Shown: positions 31,524 to 40,874 of the stretch, piece by piece | Numbering within the stretch: position 1 is the first letter of the stretch | Layout: the number at the start of each line of letters is the position of its first letter | DNA from: Bryobacteraceae bacterium | GTDB taxonomy: Bacteria; Acidobacteriota; Terriglobia; Bryobacterales; Bryobacteraceae | Assembly (NCBI GenBank): GCA_025062235.1 | Contig: JANXAE010000002.1 | Location: forward strand, 1 to 58,207 | Length of the DNA stretch: 58,207 nt | Direction: 5' to 3' | Made by a program: the position numbers and the translations under genes | The notes under the pieces: generated by a model | The model's database searches: none | What the model saw: the letters and a program-made list of their open reading frames with translations, nothing else | What the model was told of the DNA's origin: nothing

Positions 31524-32971
31524 CGGCCGCTCCACGTCGCCGGGAAGCGCAGAGCCTCGCAGTCAAGCGCGCCGAGGTCGAATTTCACAGCTTCGCTTCG
31601 CTCGGCGAGCCCGAGCGCGCATTGCGCGCCTACCGCGAGGAAAACGAGAAGCGGGCGGATTTCCTGCGCCGGTATTGGGACTGGATCGGGCCGGCCTCTC
31701 CGTTCTTGGAGATCGGGGCCAACGCCGGGCACACCAGCTACATGCTGGTGAACGAGTTCGGCGCCGAGGGCTTCGCGCTGGACATCTCGGCTGACGCCTT
31801 GCGCTGGGGCGCCGTGTTGCAGGAGCGCTGGAACCTGCCGCGGGCGCCCGTGCGCGTGGCGGCGGATGCGCTGCGCCTGCCCTTCCGCGACGGCTCGCTG
31901 CGCATGGTCGCGGCCTTCCAGATGCTCAGCCAGTTCATGGACATCGAGTCCGTGGTGCTGGAAGTCAAGCGCGTGCTGGCGCCGGGCGGTGTGTTCGTCT
32001 TCGCCGAGGAGCCCCTCAGGCGGCTGCTTTCGCTGGGCCTTTACCGCTGCCCTTATTACGAGAGCATGAAGCCGTGGGAAAGGCGGCTGTACCATTGGGG
32101 TCTGCTCGGCTTCCTGGTTCGCGACGTCATCGGAGCCGGACAAGAGGAGAGCTACGGGATCCGCCAAAATCACTCCCTGTACTTGCGCGACTGGCATCGG
32201 ATGCTCGCCCGGCACTTTCCCGAGCGTCGTTACGAAGTTCTGGTTCGCGAGAATGGCGCCCTGGAGCGCTGGTTGAAACGCATCGCCGTCCGGCTCGACC
32301 CCTACCGCTCGCTGTGGCGCGCCGCGCATTTGCTGGGGGGCATCCTTGCCGCCGTTTGCAAGAAAGAGGGGCCAGCAAAAGCGGTGCCTTGGGCCGCGGA
32401 CCGTTTCGAGCAGGTGCTCCAGTGTCCAGACTGCGGAGGCGAGTTCCATCGCGACGCCCGGGAGGCGTTGCTCTGCCGGCGCTGCGGTTACCAGGCGCCC
32501 CTGGAAGGTGGCGTTTACAACCTGCTCGCCTCCGCGGAAAAGAAAGAGCTCTACCCGGGCGATCGTGACGACTTGATCGATTTCTCCCGCCCCGGCCACG
32601 AACGCTTGCTCGGCGAGGGGTTCTACCAGTTGGAAGGGGTCTTCGGCAATCGCTACCGCTGGATGGGAGAACGCGCACGGGCCCGCCTGGTCCGGCTCAG
32701 TGACCGGCCCCAGCGCTTGCGGATTCGCGGGTACGCCCCTCCGGAAGCCTTCCGCACGGGCAAGCCGGTATGGATCGGGGTGCGCGCCGGCGATCGAGAG
32801 CTGCCGCGCAAGGTCCTGGAGCGGCCCGGCCTCTTCCTTTACGAGGCAGACCTCGACGCGGGTCGCGAATACCTGCTGGAGATCCGGGCCGGCCCGCCAT
32901 GGCGCGCACCCGGAGACGACCGGGTCCTCACGGTCAATCTGAGCATGATCCGGCTGGCCCCGCGGGATTGA
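31520..32971 (+). CDS. class I SAM methyltransferase with internal Trm112-like zinc ribbon and C-terminal beta-rich domain
   Basis: ATGA overlap with HAD gene; FLEIGANAGHTSYMLVNEFGAEGFALDIS...; VLQCPDCGGEFHRDAREALLCRRCGYQAPLEGGVYNLL. Confidence 0.85.
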   Translation: MTAAPRRREAQSLAVKRAEVEFHSFASLGEPERALRAYREENEKRADFLRRYWDWIGPASPFLEIGANAGHTSYMLVNEFGAEGFALDISADALRWGAVLQERWNLPRAPVRVAADALRLPFRDGSLRMVAAFQMLSQFMDIESVVLEVKRVLAPGGVFVFAEEPLRRLLSLGLYRCPYYESMKPWERRLYHWGLLGFLVRDVIGAGQEESYGIRQNHSLYLRDWHRMLARHFPERRYEVLVRENGALERWLKRIAVRLDPYRSLWRAAHLLGGILAAVCKKEGPAKAVPWAADRFEQVLQCPDCGGEFHRDAREALLCRRCGYQAPLEGGVYNLLASAEKKELYPGDRDDLIDFSRPGHERLLGEGFYQLEGVFGNRYRWMGERARARLVRLSDRPQRLRIRGYAPPEAFRTGKPVWIGVRAGDRELPRKVLERPGLFLYEADLDAGREYLLEIRAGPPWRAPGDDRVLTVNLSMIRLAPRD

Positions 32972-33071
32972 TGCCAGAACGAGAAACAAAAAGAAATTGC
33001 AGGAAGATCCCGTGGTTTCCTGGCCCGGCGCGCCCGCGCTGTAGTAAGCTGGATGCAATTGGGATGCTATC

Positions 33072-35042
33072 GTGAAGCCCACCCAAGACTCGCCGGTCCT
33101 GCACGTCTATCTCATCAAACCATCCAAGTATGACGACGAGGGCTACGTCATCCGGCACTGGCGCGGCATCGTGCCGAGCAACACGCTGGCCTGTCTCTAC
33201 TCCCTTACCGAAGATGTGCGCGAAACCGGCGCCTTGGCGCCGGTGCAATTGAAAGTTCACGTGGTGGATGAGACGGTGGCGAAGGTCCCGCTGCTCGCCA
33301 TCGCCCGCTCCCACCGGCCGCCTCGGGAACGCGCCGTGGCTTGCCTGGTCGGCGTGCAGAGCAACCAGTTCGAGCGGGCGGCCGATATCGCACTCGCCCT
33401 GCGGCGCGAGGGCGTGCCCGTGATGATGGGCGGCTTCCACCCCAGCGGCATGCTGGCGATGTTCCCGCAGGGATCGCCCGAGATCCGGCGACTGGTGGAG
33501 GCGGGCGTCAGCCTGGTGGCCGGCGAGATCGAAGGGCGCTGGGCCGAACTGTTGCGCGATGCCGCCACGGGCCGCCTACAACCGATCTATCGCTTCCTCG
33601 ACGATCCCCCGGACCTCTGGCAGGCTCCGCCGCCCCGCATCCACCCCGAGCTGCGCGGGCGCTTTCTTTCCGCCGACTACGCGACCATGGATTGCAGCCG
33701 CGGGTGCCCCTTCCGTTGCTCTTTTTGCACGGTCATCAACGTACAGGGGCGGAAGATGCGCTGCCGCTCGCCCGAGTGCGTGCTGGCTTCGATCCGCCGG
33801 CACTACAAGGAAAGCGGAATCCGCGTGTACTTCTTCACGGACGACAATTTCGCGCGCAACCCGGTCTGGGAGGCGATCTTCGACGGCCTGATCGCCATGC
33901 GCGAGGACGAGCGCCTGCGCATAGAGTTCGTGATGCAGGTGGACGTGGCCGCCTACCGTATCCCGCGGTTCCGGGAGAAAGCAGCGCGCGCAGGCTGTTC
34001 GACCGTCTTCATCGGGATGGAAAGCCTGAACCCACGCAACCTCGCGGAGGCGAACAAGACGCAGAACCGCGCCGACGACTTTGCGCGCATGATCTCGGCC
34101 TGGCGGGAGGCAGGCGTGCGGACCCATGTCGGCTACATCATCGGCTTCCCCAACGACACGGAAGAAAGCGTCCGTCAGGACGTCGAGCGCCTGATCCACG
34201 AGGTGCAGCCGGATCAGGCGAGCTTCTTCATGATGGTCCCGCTGCCGGGCTCCGAGGATCACCGCAACCTGGTCCGAAAAGGCGTGCCCCTGGATGCCGA
34301 TTACAACAACTATGATTCCTGCCACGTCTGCATGCCTCACCCCCACATGAGCGCCACCGCCTGGCAGAAGGCTTACCAAGAGGCTTGGCGCCGGTTTTAC
34401 AGCCTCGAGAATTTGAAGGCCATCCTGCGCCGGGCGCATCCCCACCAGTACTGGGATCTGTTCCTGAACCTTTTCTGGTACCGACACGCAATCATCAACG
34501 AGGGCGCGCATCCGATGCTCACGGGAATCTTCCGGCTCAAGGACCGCAAGAGCCGCCGCCCCTGCTTCCCGCGCGAGAACGTCGTGGCCCACTTGGCACG
34601 CCGGATCCGCGAGGTCGGGCGCTACCTGGCTGGCGTCGTGCGCCTGGCCCTGGAAATGGAAGAGGTGTGGCTGGCGACGCGTCCGCGATTGGAGATCGAG
34701 AAGCGCGCGCTCGAGGAGCTGGCGCGCATGGGCGAGAACCTGCGCCGTGGCTTGCACGTCGAGGACTTGCAGGCGGCTTGCCGCAGGGCGAGGGCAAACT
34801 TGCCTGCGAGGACGGCGTCCCCTGGACTGCAACTCGCCTGGCGGAAGGTCTCGCTTTGGCAGGTCGGTCCCTTGCGCGCGAGCCGCCGCGATCTGACCAA
34901 GTTCTGGCTCCGCCTGCGCTGGCGCCTGCGCCATCGCCGTTTCAAGGCCCTGCTCGGCCTGCACGAGGTGGCCTGGTACGCGGCGCGCGAGGCCCGCCTG
35001 GCCGCCGGTTTCCTGCTGGCGCTGTCCACCCGGGCGTTGTGA
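33072..35042 (+). CDS. B12-binding domain radical SAM protein
   Basis: VMMGGFHPSGMLAMFPQGS...(B12-type domain); YATMDCSRGCPFRCSFCTVINVQGRKMRCRSPE (CxxxCxxC); GTG start. Confidence 0.92.
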   Translation: MKPTQDSPVLHVYLIKPSKYDDEGYVIRHWRGIVPSNTLACLYSLTEDVRETGALAPVQLKVHVVDETVAKVPLLAIARSHRPPRERAVACLVGVQSNQFERAADIALALRREGVPVMMGGFHPSGMLAMFPQGSPEIRRLVEAGVSLVAGEIEGRWAELLRDAATGRLQPIYRFLDDPPDLWQAPPPRIHPELRGRFLSADYATMDCSRGCPFRCSFCTVINVQGRKMRCRSPECVLASIRRHYKESGIRVYFFTDDNFARNPVWEAIFDGLIAMREDERLRIEFVMQVDVAAYRIPRFREKAARAGCSTVFIGMESLNPRNLAEANKTQNRADDFARMISAWREAGVRTHVGYIIGFPNDTEESVRQDVERLIHEVQPDQASFFMMVPLPGSEDHRNLVRKGVPLDADYNNYDSCHVCMPHPHMSATAWQKAYQEAWRRFYSLENLKAILRRAHPHQYWDLFLNLFWYRHAIINEGAHPMLTGIFRLKDRKSRRPCFPRENVVAHLARRIREVGRYLAGVVRLALEMEEVWLATRPRLEIEKRALEELARMGENLRRGLHVEDLQAACRRARANLPARTASPGLQLAWRKVSLWQVGPLRASRRDLTKFWLRLRWRLRHRRFKALLGLHEVAWYAAREARLAAGFLLALSTRAL

Positions 35043-35187
35043 GCCGGTCAACCGGTCGTGGAACCTTGGCGCGAAGGCGGCTGCGCTATACTTCTAACTC
35101 GGGCGCTTTCCTGTTTCCCTGGCTGGCTCGAGCGGAAAGCACTCGTGCACCCTGGCATCGCCAGGTTGCAACTGCGGAGCCGTAAAG

Positions 35188-36168
35188 ATGTGGACCGTCG
35201 TGGGCGTTCTTCTGTTGCTGGCGATTGCGTTTGCGCTGTTCGAGTTCCGGCTGCGTAAACCCGATCAACTGGTGTTGCGCGAATCGCGGGGCGAGATTCG
35301 CCTGCGCAGCGGCGTCTTCTACCCGCGCCACTTCAGCCTGGCCATCCCCGCCGCCACGCACCCCATCGAACTCGACGTGGAAAGCGCCTGCCGGGGCGCG
35401 ATTCCGGTGCGGGTCCGCTTGGCAGTGACCGTTGCCGCCTCCCGCGCCAACCTCGCCGGGTTGGTGCGTGCAGGCGGCTGGCAGTCCGATGCGATCGCAA
35501 AGGCGGCCCAGGCCTTCGAGACCGTCATCCAGGGGGCTGTTGCCGCCTACGCAGAGCCGCGACCGGTGGAAGAGCTTTCCGGAGAAGGCCTCGCCGCGCA
35601 CCTGGAAGAACGCCTGGGGCGCGAGGCGGCGCGTTTCGGGCTCGAGATCGTGGCCCTCTCGGTCCGAACCATCGAACCGGCCGATCCCGCCATCGCGGAG
35701 GCGCTCCGCCAGCGCGAATCGGCCAGGATCCTCGAACAGACCGAGCAGCTCCAGCAACAGGCGCGCGTCTCGGCGGCGCGGGCGCGCGTCGAGGCCGAAG
35801 AGCAGATCGCGCTGGCCGAGCATCAACTCGAATTGAAGAAGCTCGAGCTCAAGCGTCAGGAACTGGAGCGAGAAGCGGCGCTGGCCGAGAAGCGGACCGA
35901 GGACGAGCTGAAGCGCAGCCGCATGCGGCTGGCGTTCGAAAGGGAAGAGTTGGCCCTGCTCAAGAGCAATCCCGAGCTGCTGCTGCTGACGCCCCAGGCG
36001 GCTCGTCTGGCCGAGGCCAGCCAGACGCTGAAGAACGCGCGTACGATCGTTTCCATCGGCTCGTCGGACGCGGAGCTCGGCTCCGCGCTCTCGCGCCTCT
36101 TCCAGCGCTTCCTGGACCTGATGGAAAGCGGCAAGAAACAGATCGCCGAGCACGGCGACGCCGACTGA
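35188..36168 (+). CDS. SPFH/band-7-like membrane protein with coiled coil
   Basis: One N-terminal TM, SPFH-like domain, then long QQQARVSAARARVEAEEQIALAEHQLELKKLELKRQELEREAALAEKRT coiled coil. Confidence 0.65.
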   Translation: MWTVVGVLLLLAIAFALFEFRLRKPDQLVLRESRGEIRLRSGVFYPRHFSLAIPAATHPIELDVESACRGAIPVRVRLAVTVAASRANLAGLVRAGGWQSDAIAKAAQAFETVIQGAVAAYAEPRPVEELSGEGLAAHLEERLGREAARFGLEIVALSVRTIEPADPAIAEALRQRESARILEQTEQLQQQARVSAARARVEAEEQIALAEHQLELKKLELKRQELEREAALAEKRTEDELKRSRMRLAFEREELALLKSNPELLLLTPQAARLAEASQTLKNARTIVSIGSSDAELGSALSRLFQRFLDLMESGKKQIAEHGDAD

Positions 36169-36194
36169 GGGCCGCGCCGGTCAGCGCGCGCTCC

Positions 36195-37787
36195 TCAGAC
36201 GCCCGCGAGCCCTGCCTGGATGGTCACGATGCTCAGCGGCGGCATGGTGAGGCGCACCGTGGCCCCGGAAGCCGTGACTGGGTGGTCGCGCGGCACGATC
36301 CGGTCGGGCGCGTCGAAGGTGTTGCCGGCGTTGAAGTCCGGGTGGTGCAGGATCCGCGCGCGGGCAGCACGCACACTCCCTTTGGTCACGGCGCACTCCA
36401 GCTCCGCGCCTGTGTCGTGGCGCGGGTTCACCAGCGTCACGATCAGTTCGTCCTGCCGCCGGGAAGCCGAAACCGAGAGCGAAGGCGGCGGCGCCTCGGG
36501 CGCATGCGCGCGGACGGCGGTAGCGCCTCGGTGCGGCTTCATGAGCTCGAAGGCGTAATAAGTTGTCGTGCGGATGCAACGCGGTCCGTCGGCCAGAAGC
36601 AGCGCGTGCAACACATTCACCGTCTGCGCCAGATTGCCCATCACCAGCTTGTCTGCCTGCCGGTGGAAGACGTTCAATCCCAGCGCGGCGGCCAGGGCCG
36701 AGCGCATGGTGATCTGCTGGAACAGCCGGCCGTAGCGTTTCTCCTCCTCCGGATCCATGCGGTCCCAGACGCCCCATTCGTCCACCAGCAACCCGATGCG
36801 CCGGTCCTTGTCGTACTTGTCGAGCAGGGCGCGCTGTTCGAGCACGGCTTTCTCCAGGTCCCAGAAGGTGGCCAGTTGCGCGCGCAGGTTCTCGACCGTG
36901 AACTTGGTGGCCTGGTTCTTGCCCGAGGAGTAGTAATGCATCGCGTAGCCGTGCATGCGCACGCGACGCGGCATGGCCTCCATGAAGCGGCGGGTCCATT
37001 CCAGGTTGTTGCCGCCCGGCCCGCAGGCGATCAAAAACAGGCGCGTGTCGCCGAAGTCGCGCAGATAGGTGGCGAAGCGGCGGTAATGCGCAGCGTATTC
37101 CTCCGGCGTCATGTTGCCGCCGCACCCCCAGTTCTCGTTGCCCACGCCCCAGTAGCGCACGCGGAAGGGCTCGGGCGAACCATTGGCGGCGCGTTCCTCC
37201 GCCAGGGTGCTGCCGGAGGGATAATTGCAGTATTCCACCCAGTCGCGCATCTCCTGCGGCGTGCCACTGCCCACGTTGCCTGCGATGTAGGGCTCGGCGC
37301 CGATCAAACGGCACAGCTCGATGAACTCGTGCGTGCCGAAGCTGTTGTCTTCCACGTAGTTGCCCCAGTGGATGTTGACGCGCCTGGGACGTTTCTCCGG
37401 CGGCCCGATGCCGTCGCGCCAGTGGTAGTCGTCCGCGAAGCACCCTCCCGGCCATCGCAGCACGGGAATGCCCAACTCGCGCAGCCACTCGACCGCCTGT
37501 TTGCGGTGCCCGTTGATGTTCGGGATGGGGGAGTTCCGTCCCACCCACAAGCCGCCGTAGATGCAGGTGCCGAGGTGCTCGGCGAAGTGCCCGTGCAGTT
37601 CGGGCCGGATCACTGCGATGGCCTCGCCCGGCTCGATCACCACCTTTTCCGTCGAAGGACCTTGGGCCCGCCCCTGCCGGGTCGCCCACGCGGTCATGGC
37701 GACGCTCAAAAACGTACGACGTGTGAACATTTCAGCCTCCCTGGATGCCGCCCTGCGCCTGGGAATGATCGGTGTTGTGGCCGGCAT
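36195..37787 (-). CDS. GH51 alpha-N-arabinofuranosidase, exported
   Basis: EPGEAIAVIRPELHGHFAEHLGTCIYGGLWVG...VLRWPGGCFADDYHWRDGIGP...RYWGVGNENWGCGGNMTPEEYA...LLVDEWGVW; Tat-like TRRTFLSVA near N-terminus. Confidence 0.93.
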   Translation of the reverse strand: MPATTPIIPRRRAASREAEMFTRRTFLSVAMTAWATRQGRAQGPSTEKVVIEPGEAIAVIRPELHGHFAEHLGTCIYGGLWVGRNSPIPNINGHRKQAVEWLRELGIPVLRWPGGCFADDYHWRDGIGPPEKRPRRVNIHWGNYVEDNSFGTHEFIELCRLIGAEPYIAGNVGSGTPQEMRDWVEYCNYPSGSTLAEERAANGSPEPFRVRYWGVGNENWGCGGNMTPEEYAAHYRRFATYLRDFGDTRLFLIACGPGGNNLEWTRRFMEAMPRRVRMHGYAMHYYSSGKNQATKFTVENLRAQLATFWDLEKAVLEQRALLDKYDKDRRIGLLVDEWGVWDRMDPEEEKRYGRLFQQITMRSALAAALGLNVFHRQADKLVMGNLAQTVNVLHALLLADGPRCIRTTTYYAFELMKPHRGATAVRAHAPEAPPPSLSVSASRRQDELIVTLVNPRHDTGAELECAVTKGSVRAARARILHHPDFNAGNTFDAPDRIVPRDHPVTASGATVRLTMPPLSIVTIQAGLAGV

Positions 37788-37897
37788 GCTTCCGCCCTTG
37801 TGCCCGACGATCGCGCCGGGCCGCCAGACGGCTTCTCAACGCAGGCCGTAATCCAGCCCGTGCCCGGTCCCCGGGCCGGAACCGGGTCAAGCAGATA

Positions 37898-38740
37898 GTG
37901 TACACTCAAAAGTTCAGGAGGTGCGCCTTCTCGAGTCGTCGGTTGGCGGGCTTGGTTCCGCAACGGCTGGCCGGCTTCGCGGACGAGCTTTTCGCGCCTC
38001 TGCTGTGGCTGCTTTTCCCGGACGAATGCCGCATTTGCGGCGAGCCCCTCCGTCAGGCCTCGCGGGTTCCCGTCTGCGCGAACTGCTTGCGAACCCCGGA
38101 GCCGCTGAGTGCAGAGCATTTCTGCGCACGGTGCCGGACGCCGTTCCTGAACCGGGCTCCGCTCGACCAGCAGGGTTGCTGTGCGCTGTGCCGTCGCGGC
38201 CTCCGAGCCTTCGACGCGGCCTACTGTTGGGGGGCTTACGAGGGGCGGCTGCGGGAGCTGATCCACCTTTTCAAGTACGGGGGCGTTCGGCCACTGGGCA
38301 AGGTGCTCGGAGAGTGGATGGCACTGGCCATGCCGCGCGAGCTGAACTTTGACCGGATCGTGCCTGCGCCGTTGCATTGGAGGCGCCGCCTGCGTCGGGG
38401 CTTCAACCAGGCCGAGTTGTTGGCCGCGGAGGTGGCTCGCCGGTTCGGCCGGAAGCCCGAGAATCTGCTGCGCCGCGTGCGCGCCACGGCGGCCCAGGCC
38501 GGGCTGAGCCACTCCGCGCGGCGCGCCAACGTCGCAGGCGCGTTCCGTGTGCGCCGGGGCGTGCGGCTCGAAGGCCAGCGGGTGCTGCTGGTGGACGACG
38601 TGATGACCACGGGCGCCACTGCGGCGGCCTGTGCGCAGGCCCTGAAGCAGGCGGGCGCCCGGTACGTTGCCGTACTTACCCTGGCGCGAGCCGACCGCCG
38701 CCCGCTGCTTGCCGCGCCGCCGGCGAAGGAGGCAGCCTGA
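37898..38740 (+). CDS. ComF family protein (double zinc ribbon + phosphoribosyltransferase)
   Basis: [27 protein letters not shown]...FCARCRTPF...[18 protein letters not shown]...[27 protein letters not shown]. Start codon uncertain. Confidence 0.92.
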   Translation: MYTQKFRRCAFSSRRLAGLVPQRLAGFADELFAPLLWLLFPDECRICGEPLRQASRVPVCANCLRTPEPLSAEHFCARCRTPFLNRAPLDQQGCCALCRRGLRAFDAAYCWGAYEGRLRELIHLFKYGGVRPLGKVLGEWMALAMPRELNFDRIVPAPLHWRRRLRRGFNQAELLAAEVARRFGRKPENLLRRVRATAAQAGLSHSARRANVAGAFRVRRGVRLEGQRVLLVDDVMTTGATAAACAQALKQAGARYVAVLTLARADRRPLLAAPPAKEAA

Positions 38741-38741
38741 G

Positions 38742-39269
38742 ATGGCGGGGCGCAACGGCGTCGACACCCCGGTGCTGGTGCTCAATGCCAGCTACGAGCC
38801 GATCAATATCTGTGCGGCGCGTCGCGCGCTGGTGCTGGTGCTGAAGGGCGTGGCCACTCCGGAGGAGTACTCCTCCCAACTGCTGCGCTCGGCGCGCCAG
38901 GCCATACCGCTACCCTCGGTCATCCGGCTGCTCGAGTATCGCCGCATCCCGCAACAGACCCGGGCCCTCTCCCGCAAGAACATTTTGATGCGCGACCGTT
39001 ATACCTGCCAGTATTGCCTGAGAACGCTGCCTTCCTCGGAGCTGACTCTCGACCATGTCATCCCCAGGTCGCGCTCCGGCGAAACCACTTGGGAGAACCT
39101 CGTCACCTGCTGTCACGAGTGCAACAACCGCAAGGGCAACCGCACGCCGGAAGAGGCCGGGATGAAACTGGCCCGTCCGCCGAGGCCTTTCACGTTGCAC
39201 ACGAGCCGTCACATCATGCGCCTGCTGGGTCGTAGCGAAGAGCGCTGGCGCAAGTATCTCTTTTTCTGA
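38742..39269 (+). CDS. HNH endonuclease family protein
   Basis: [31 protein letters not shown]...[59 protein letters not shown]. Confidence 0.95.
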   Translation: MAGRNGVDTPVLVLNASYEPINICAARRALVLVLKGVATPEEYSSQLLRSARQAIPLPSVIRLLEYRRIPQQTRALSRKNILMRDRYTCQYCLRTLPSSELTLDHVIPRSRSGETTWENLVTCCHECNNRKGNRTPEEAGMKLARPPRPFTLHTSRHIMRLLGRSEERWRKYLFF

Positions 39270-39386
39270 GAGCGGCAGAAGGCCAGCAAGCCCCTGCGCG
39301 GCGCTCGCACCTTTCCCGGCGTTGCTCGCGCCAGGCCCGCTCCGTGCCTGTGGGAACCGCAAGGCAACCGGCGCAGAGCCTTGAAA

Positions 39387-39400
39387 GGGGGCATGCCCCC
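39387..39400 (-). terminator. short GC hairpin, possible terminator downstream of infC
   Basis: Reverse strand GGGGG-CATG-CCCCC followed by TTTC; about 210 nt past the infC stop. Confidence 0.35.
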
Positions 39401-39613
39401 CGCCGTGGAGGCGCCCCCTGATGCGCCGGCAGCCACGAGGGCGGGCACCGTTGCCGGGCTAGCCGCACAACTCGGGCTCCGGCGAAGAATAAGCGTGTCG
39501 GCCTGCTCAGGAGCCGGCTGGCGCCAAGGTGGGTTTTGGGTTGGGAAAGCCCGTCCCGGCGCACGGAATCGCCGGGCTCTCGAGCCCCCGCGCCCCTCGT
39601 GCTTCTGCGCCTT

Positions 39614-40231
39614 TCAGCCTTGCGCGGCCTGTTCGCGACCGCCCGACTGTTGTGGCTGCGGGGACGGGGCGGCCTGCTTCTGCTTTTGAATTTTCAAGGG
39701 TGCGACGATGATGTGGATGTTGCGCCCCTCGAGTCGAGGCTGGCCTTCGACCGTCCCGTAGGCCGCCAGATCCTGGGCGAACCGCTCCAGCAGGCGTTGA
39801 CCGAGCTCCACGTGAGCGATCTCGCGCCCCCGGAACTGTACGACCGCCTTCACTCGGTTGCCTTCTTGCAGGAACCGGATAGCGTGATTCTTCTTGAATT
39901 GGTAATCGTGCTCGTCCGTGTTGGGGCGGAATTTCAGCTCCTTGACCTGGATAATGTGCTGCTTTTTCTTGGCCTCTTGCTGTTTTTTCTTCTGCTCGTA
40001 CTGCCACTGGCCCCAATCCATGGCTTTGGCCACGGGCGGCTCGGCAGTCGGCGCCACCAGGATCAGGTCGAGCCCCATCTCCTGAGCCTTGCGAATGGCG
40101 GCTGCGGTCGGCATGATTTCGACCGTTCCGTCCGGGAAAACGGCCCGCACTTCGCGGGCCCGGATGCCCTCGTTGACGTTCTCGCGGACCCTAAGCTTGC
40201 GCGGTGGTAAGGATGTTCTGCCTGGAAACAT
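39614..40231 (-). CDS. infC: translation initiation factor IF-3 (divergent)
   Basis: RKLRVRENVNEGIRAREVRAVFPDGTVEIMPTAAAIRKAQEMGLDLILVAPTAEPPVAKAMDWGQWQYEQKKKQQEAKKKQHIIQVKELKFRPNTDEHDYQFKKNHAIRFLQEGNRVKAVVQFRGREIAH. Confidence 0.95.
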   Translation of the reverse strand: MFPGRTSLPPRKLRVRENVNEGIRAREVRAVFPDGTVEIMPTAAAIRKAQEMGLDLILVAPTAEPPVAKAMDWGQWQYEQKKKQQEAKKKQHIIQVKELKFRPNTDEHDYQFKKNHAIRFLQEGNRVKAVVQFRGREIAHVELGQRLLERFAQDLAAYGTVEGQPRLEGRNIHIIVAPLKIQKQKQAAPSPQPQQSGGREQAAQG

Positions 40232-40345
40232 GCAATTGCATTCTCATCCTGGCCGGGAACGGCGAAACGCGGTCCAGCAGCGGAGCGCTCGTGCGATTCG
40301 ACCCCCCGGCCCGGTTCATGACCCCCACGGTTCGTTCATAGGACC

Positions 40346-40398
40346 GCCGGGAGACGCCTCCCGGCATCGCTGACGCGGCGATCCCCAGGCGGGATCGC
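40346..40398 (-). promoter_or_regulatory. two consecutive perfect hairpins in the infC leader
   Basis: GCCGGGAG-ACGC-CTCCCGGC (40346-40365) and GCGATCCC-CAGGC-GGGATCGC (40378-40398). Confidence 0.55.
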
Positions 40399-40462
40399 GG
40401 GACACGGCCCGGGCACCCCTGCCTTCCCGGCGCCGGCCGTTCCGACGATTCGCACGTGGCGA

Positions 40463-40490
40463 TTGTACCAGATTCGGGGGGGGAGTCAAC
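40463..40490 (-). promoter_or_regulatory. sigma70-type promoter upstream of infC
   Basis: Reverse strand TTGACT (40490-40485) - 16 nt - TACAAT (40468-40463). Confidence 0.65.
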
Positions 40491-40526
40491 ATGGCCTGCC
40501 CGCCTGCAGCAACGCGCACGGCCATG

Positions 40527-40874
40527 CTAGCTCCGCAAGTAGGCGTCCTCGCCACGCAGCCAGTCCTCGCGCCGCGGCGTGAACACGTCGACAGCCACGC
40601 TGTCCTCGAGCGCCTCCACTTGGTGGAATGCGTTGGCCGGCACTTGCAGCACGCAGCCAGCTTCGAGTTCCACGCTCTCGCCTTCCACCGTGAAGCGCAA
40701 GCGGCCCTTCTCGAGCAGCGTGCATTGCTCGTTCGCGTGTCGGTGCCCGGCGACGATGCCTCCCTTGGCCAGATGCACGCGGGCCACCGTCATCCGTTCG
40801 GTGTGAATCACCTGGCGCGCGATTGCGGGACTCATCTGCTCCTTGGCCACCTCGCTCCAGCGGTAGAGTTTCAT
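40527..40874 (-). CDS. cupin domain protein
   Basis: MKLYRWSEVAKEQMSPAIARQVIHTERMTVARVHLAKGGIVAGHRHANEQCTLLEKGRLRFTVEGESVELEAGCVLQVPANAFHQVEALEDSVAVDVFTP. Confidence 0.93.
   Translation of the reverse strand: MKLYRWSEVAKEQMSPAIARQVIHTERMTVARVHLAKGGIVAGHRHANEQCTLLEKGRLRFTVEGESVELEAGCVLQVPANAFHQVEALEDSVAVDVFTPRREDWLRGEDAYLRS

Noticed and set aside
35050-35187. Promoter candidate TTGGCG/TATACT upstream of the SPFH-like gene
   Set aside because: Spacer is only 15 nt, so support is weak.
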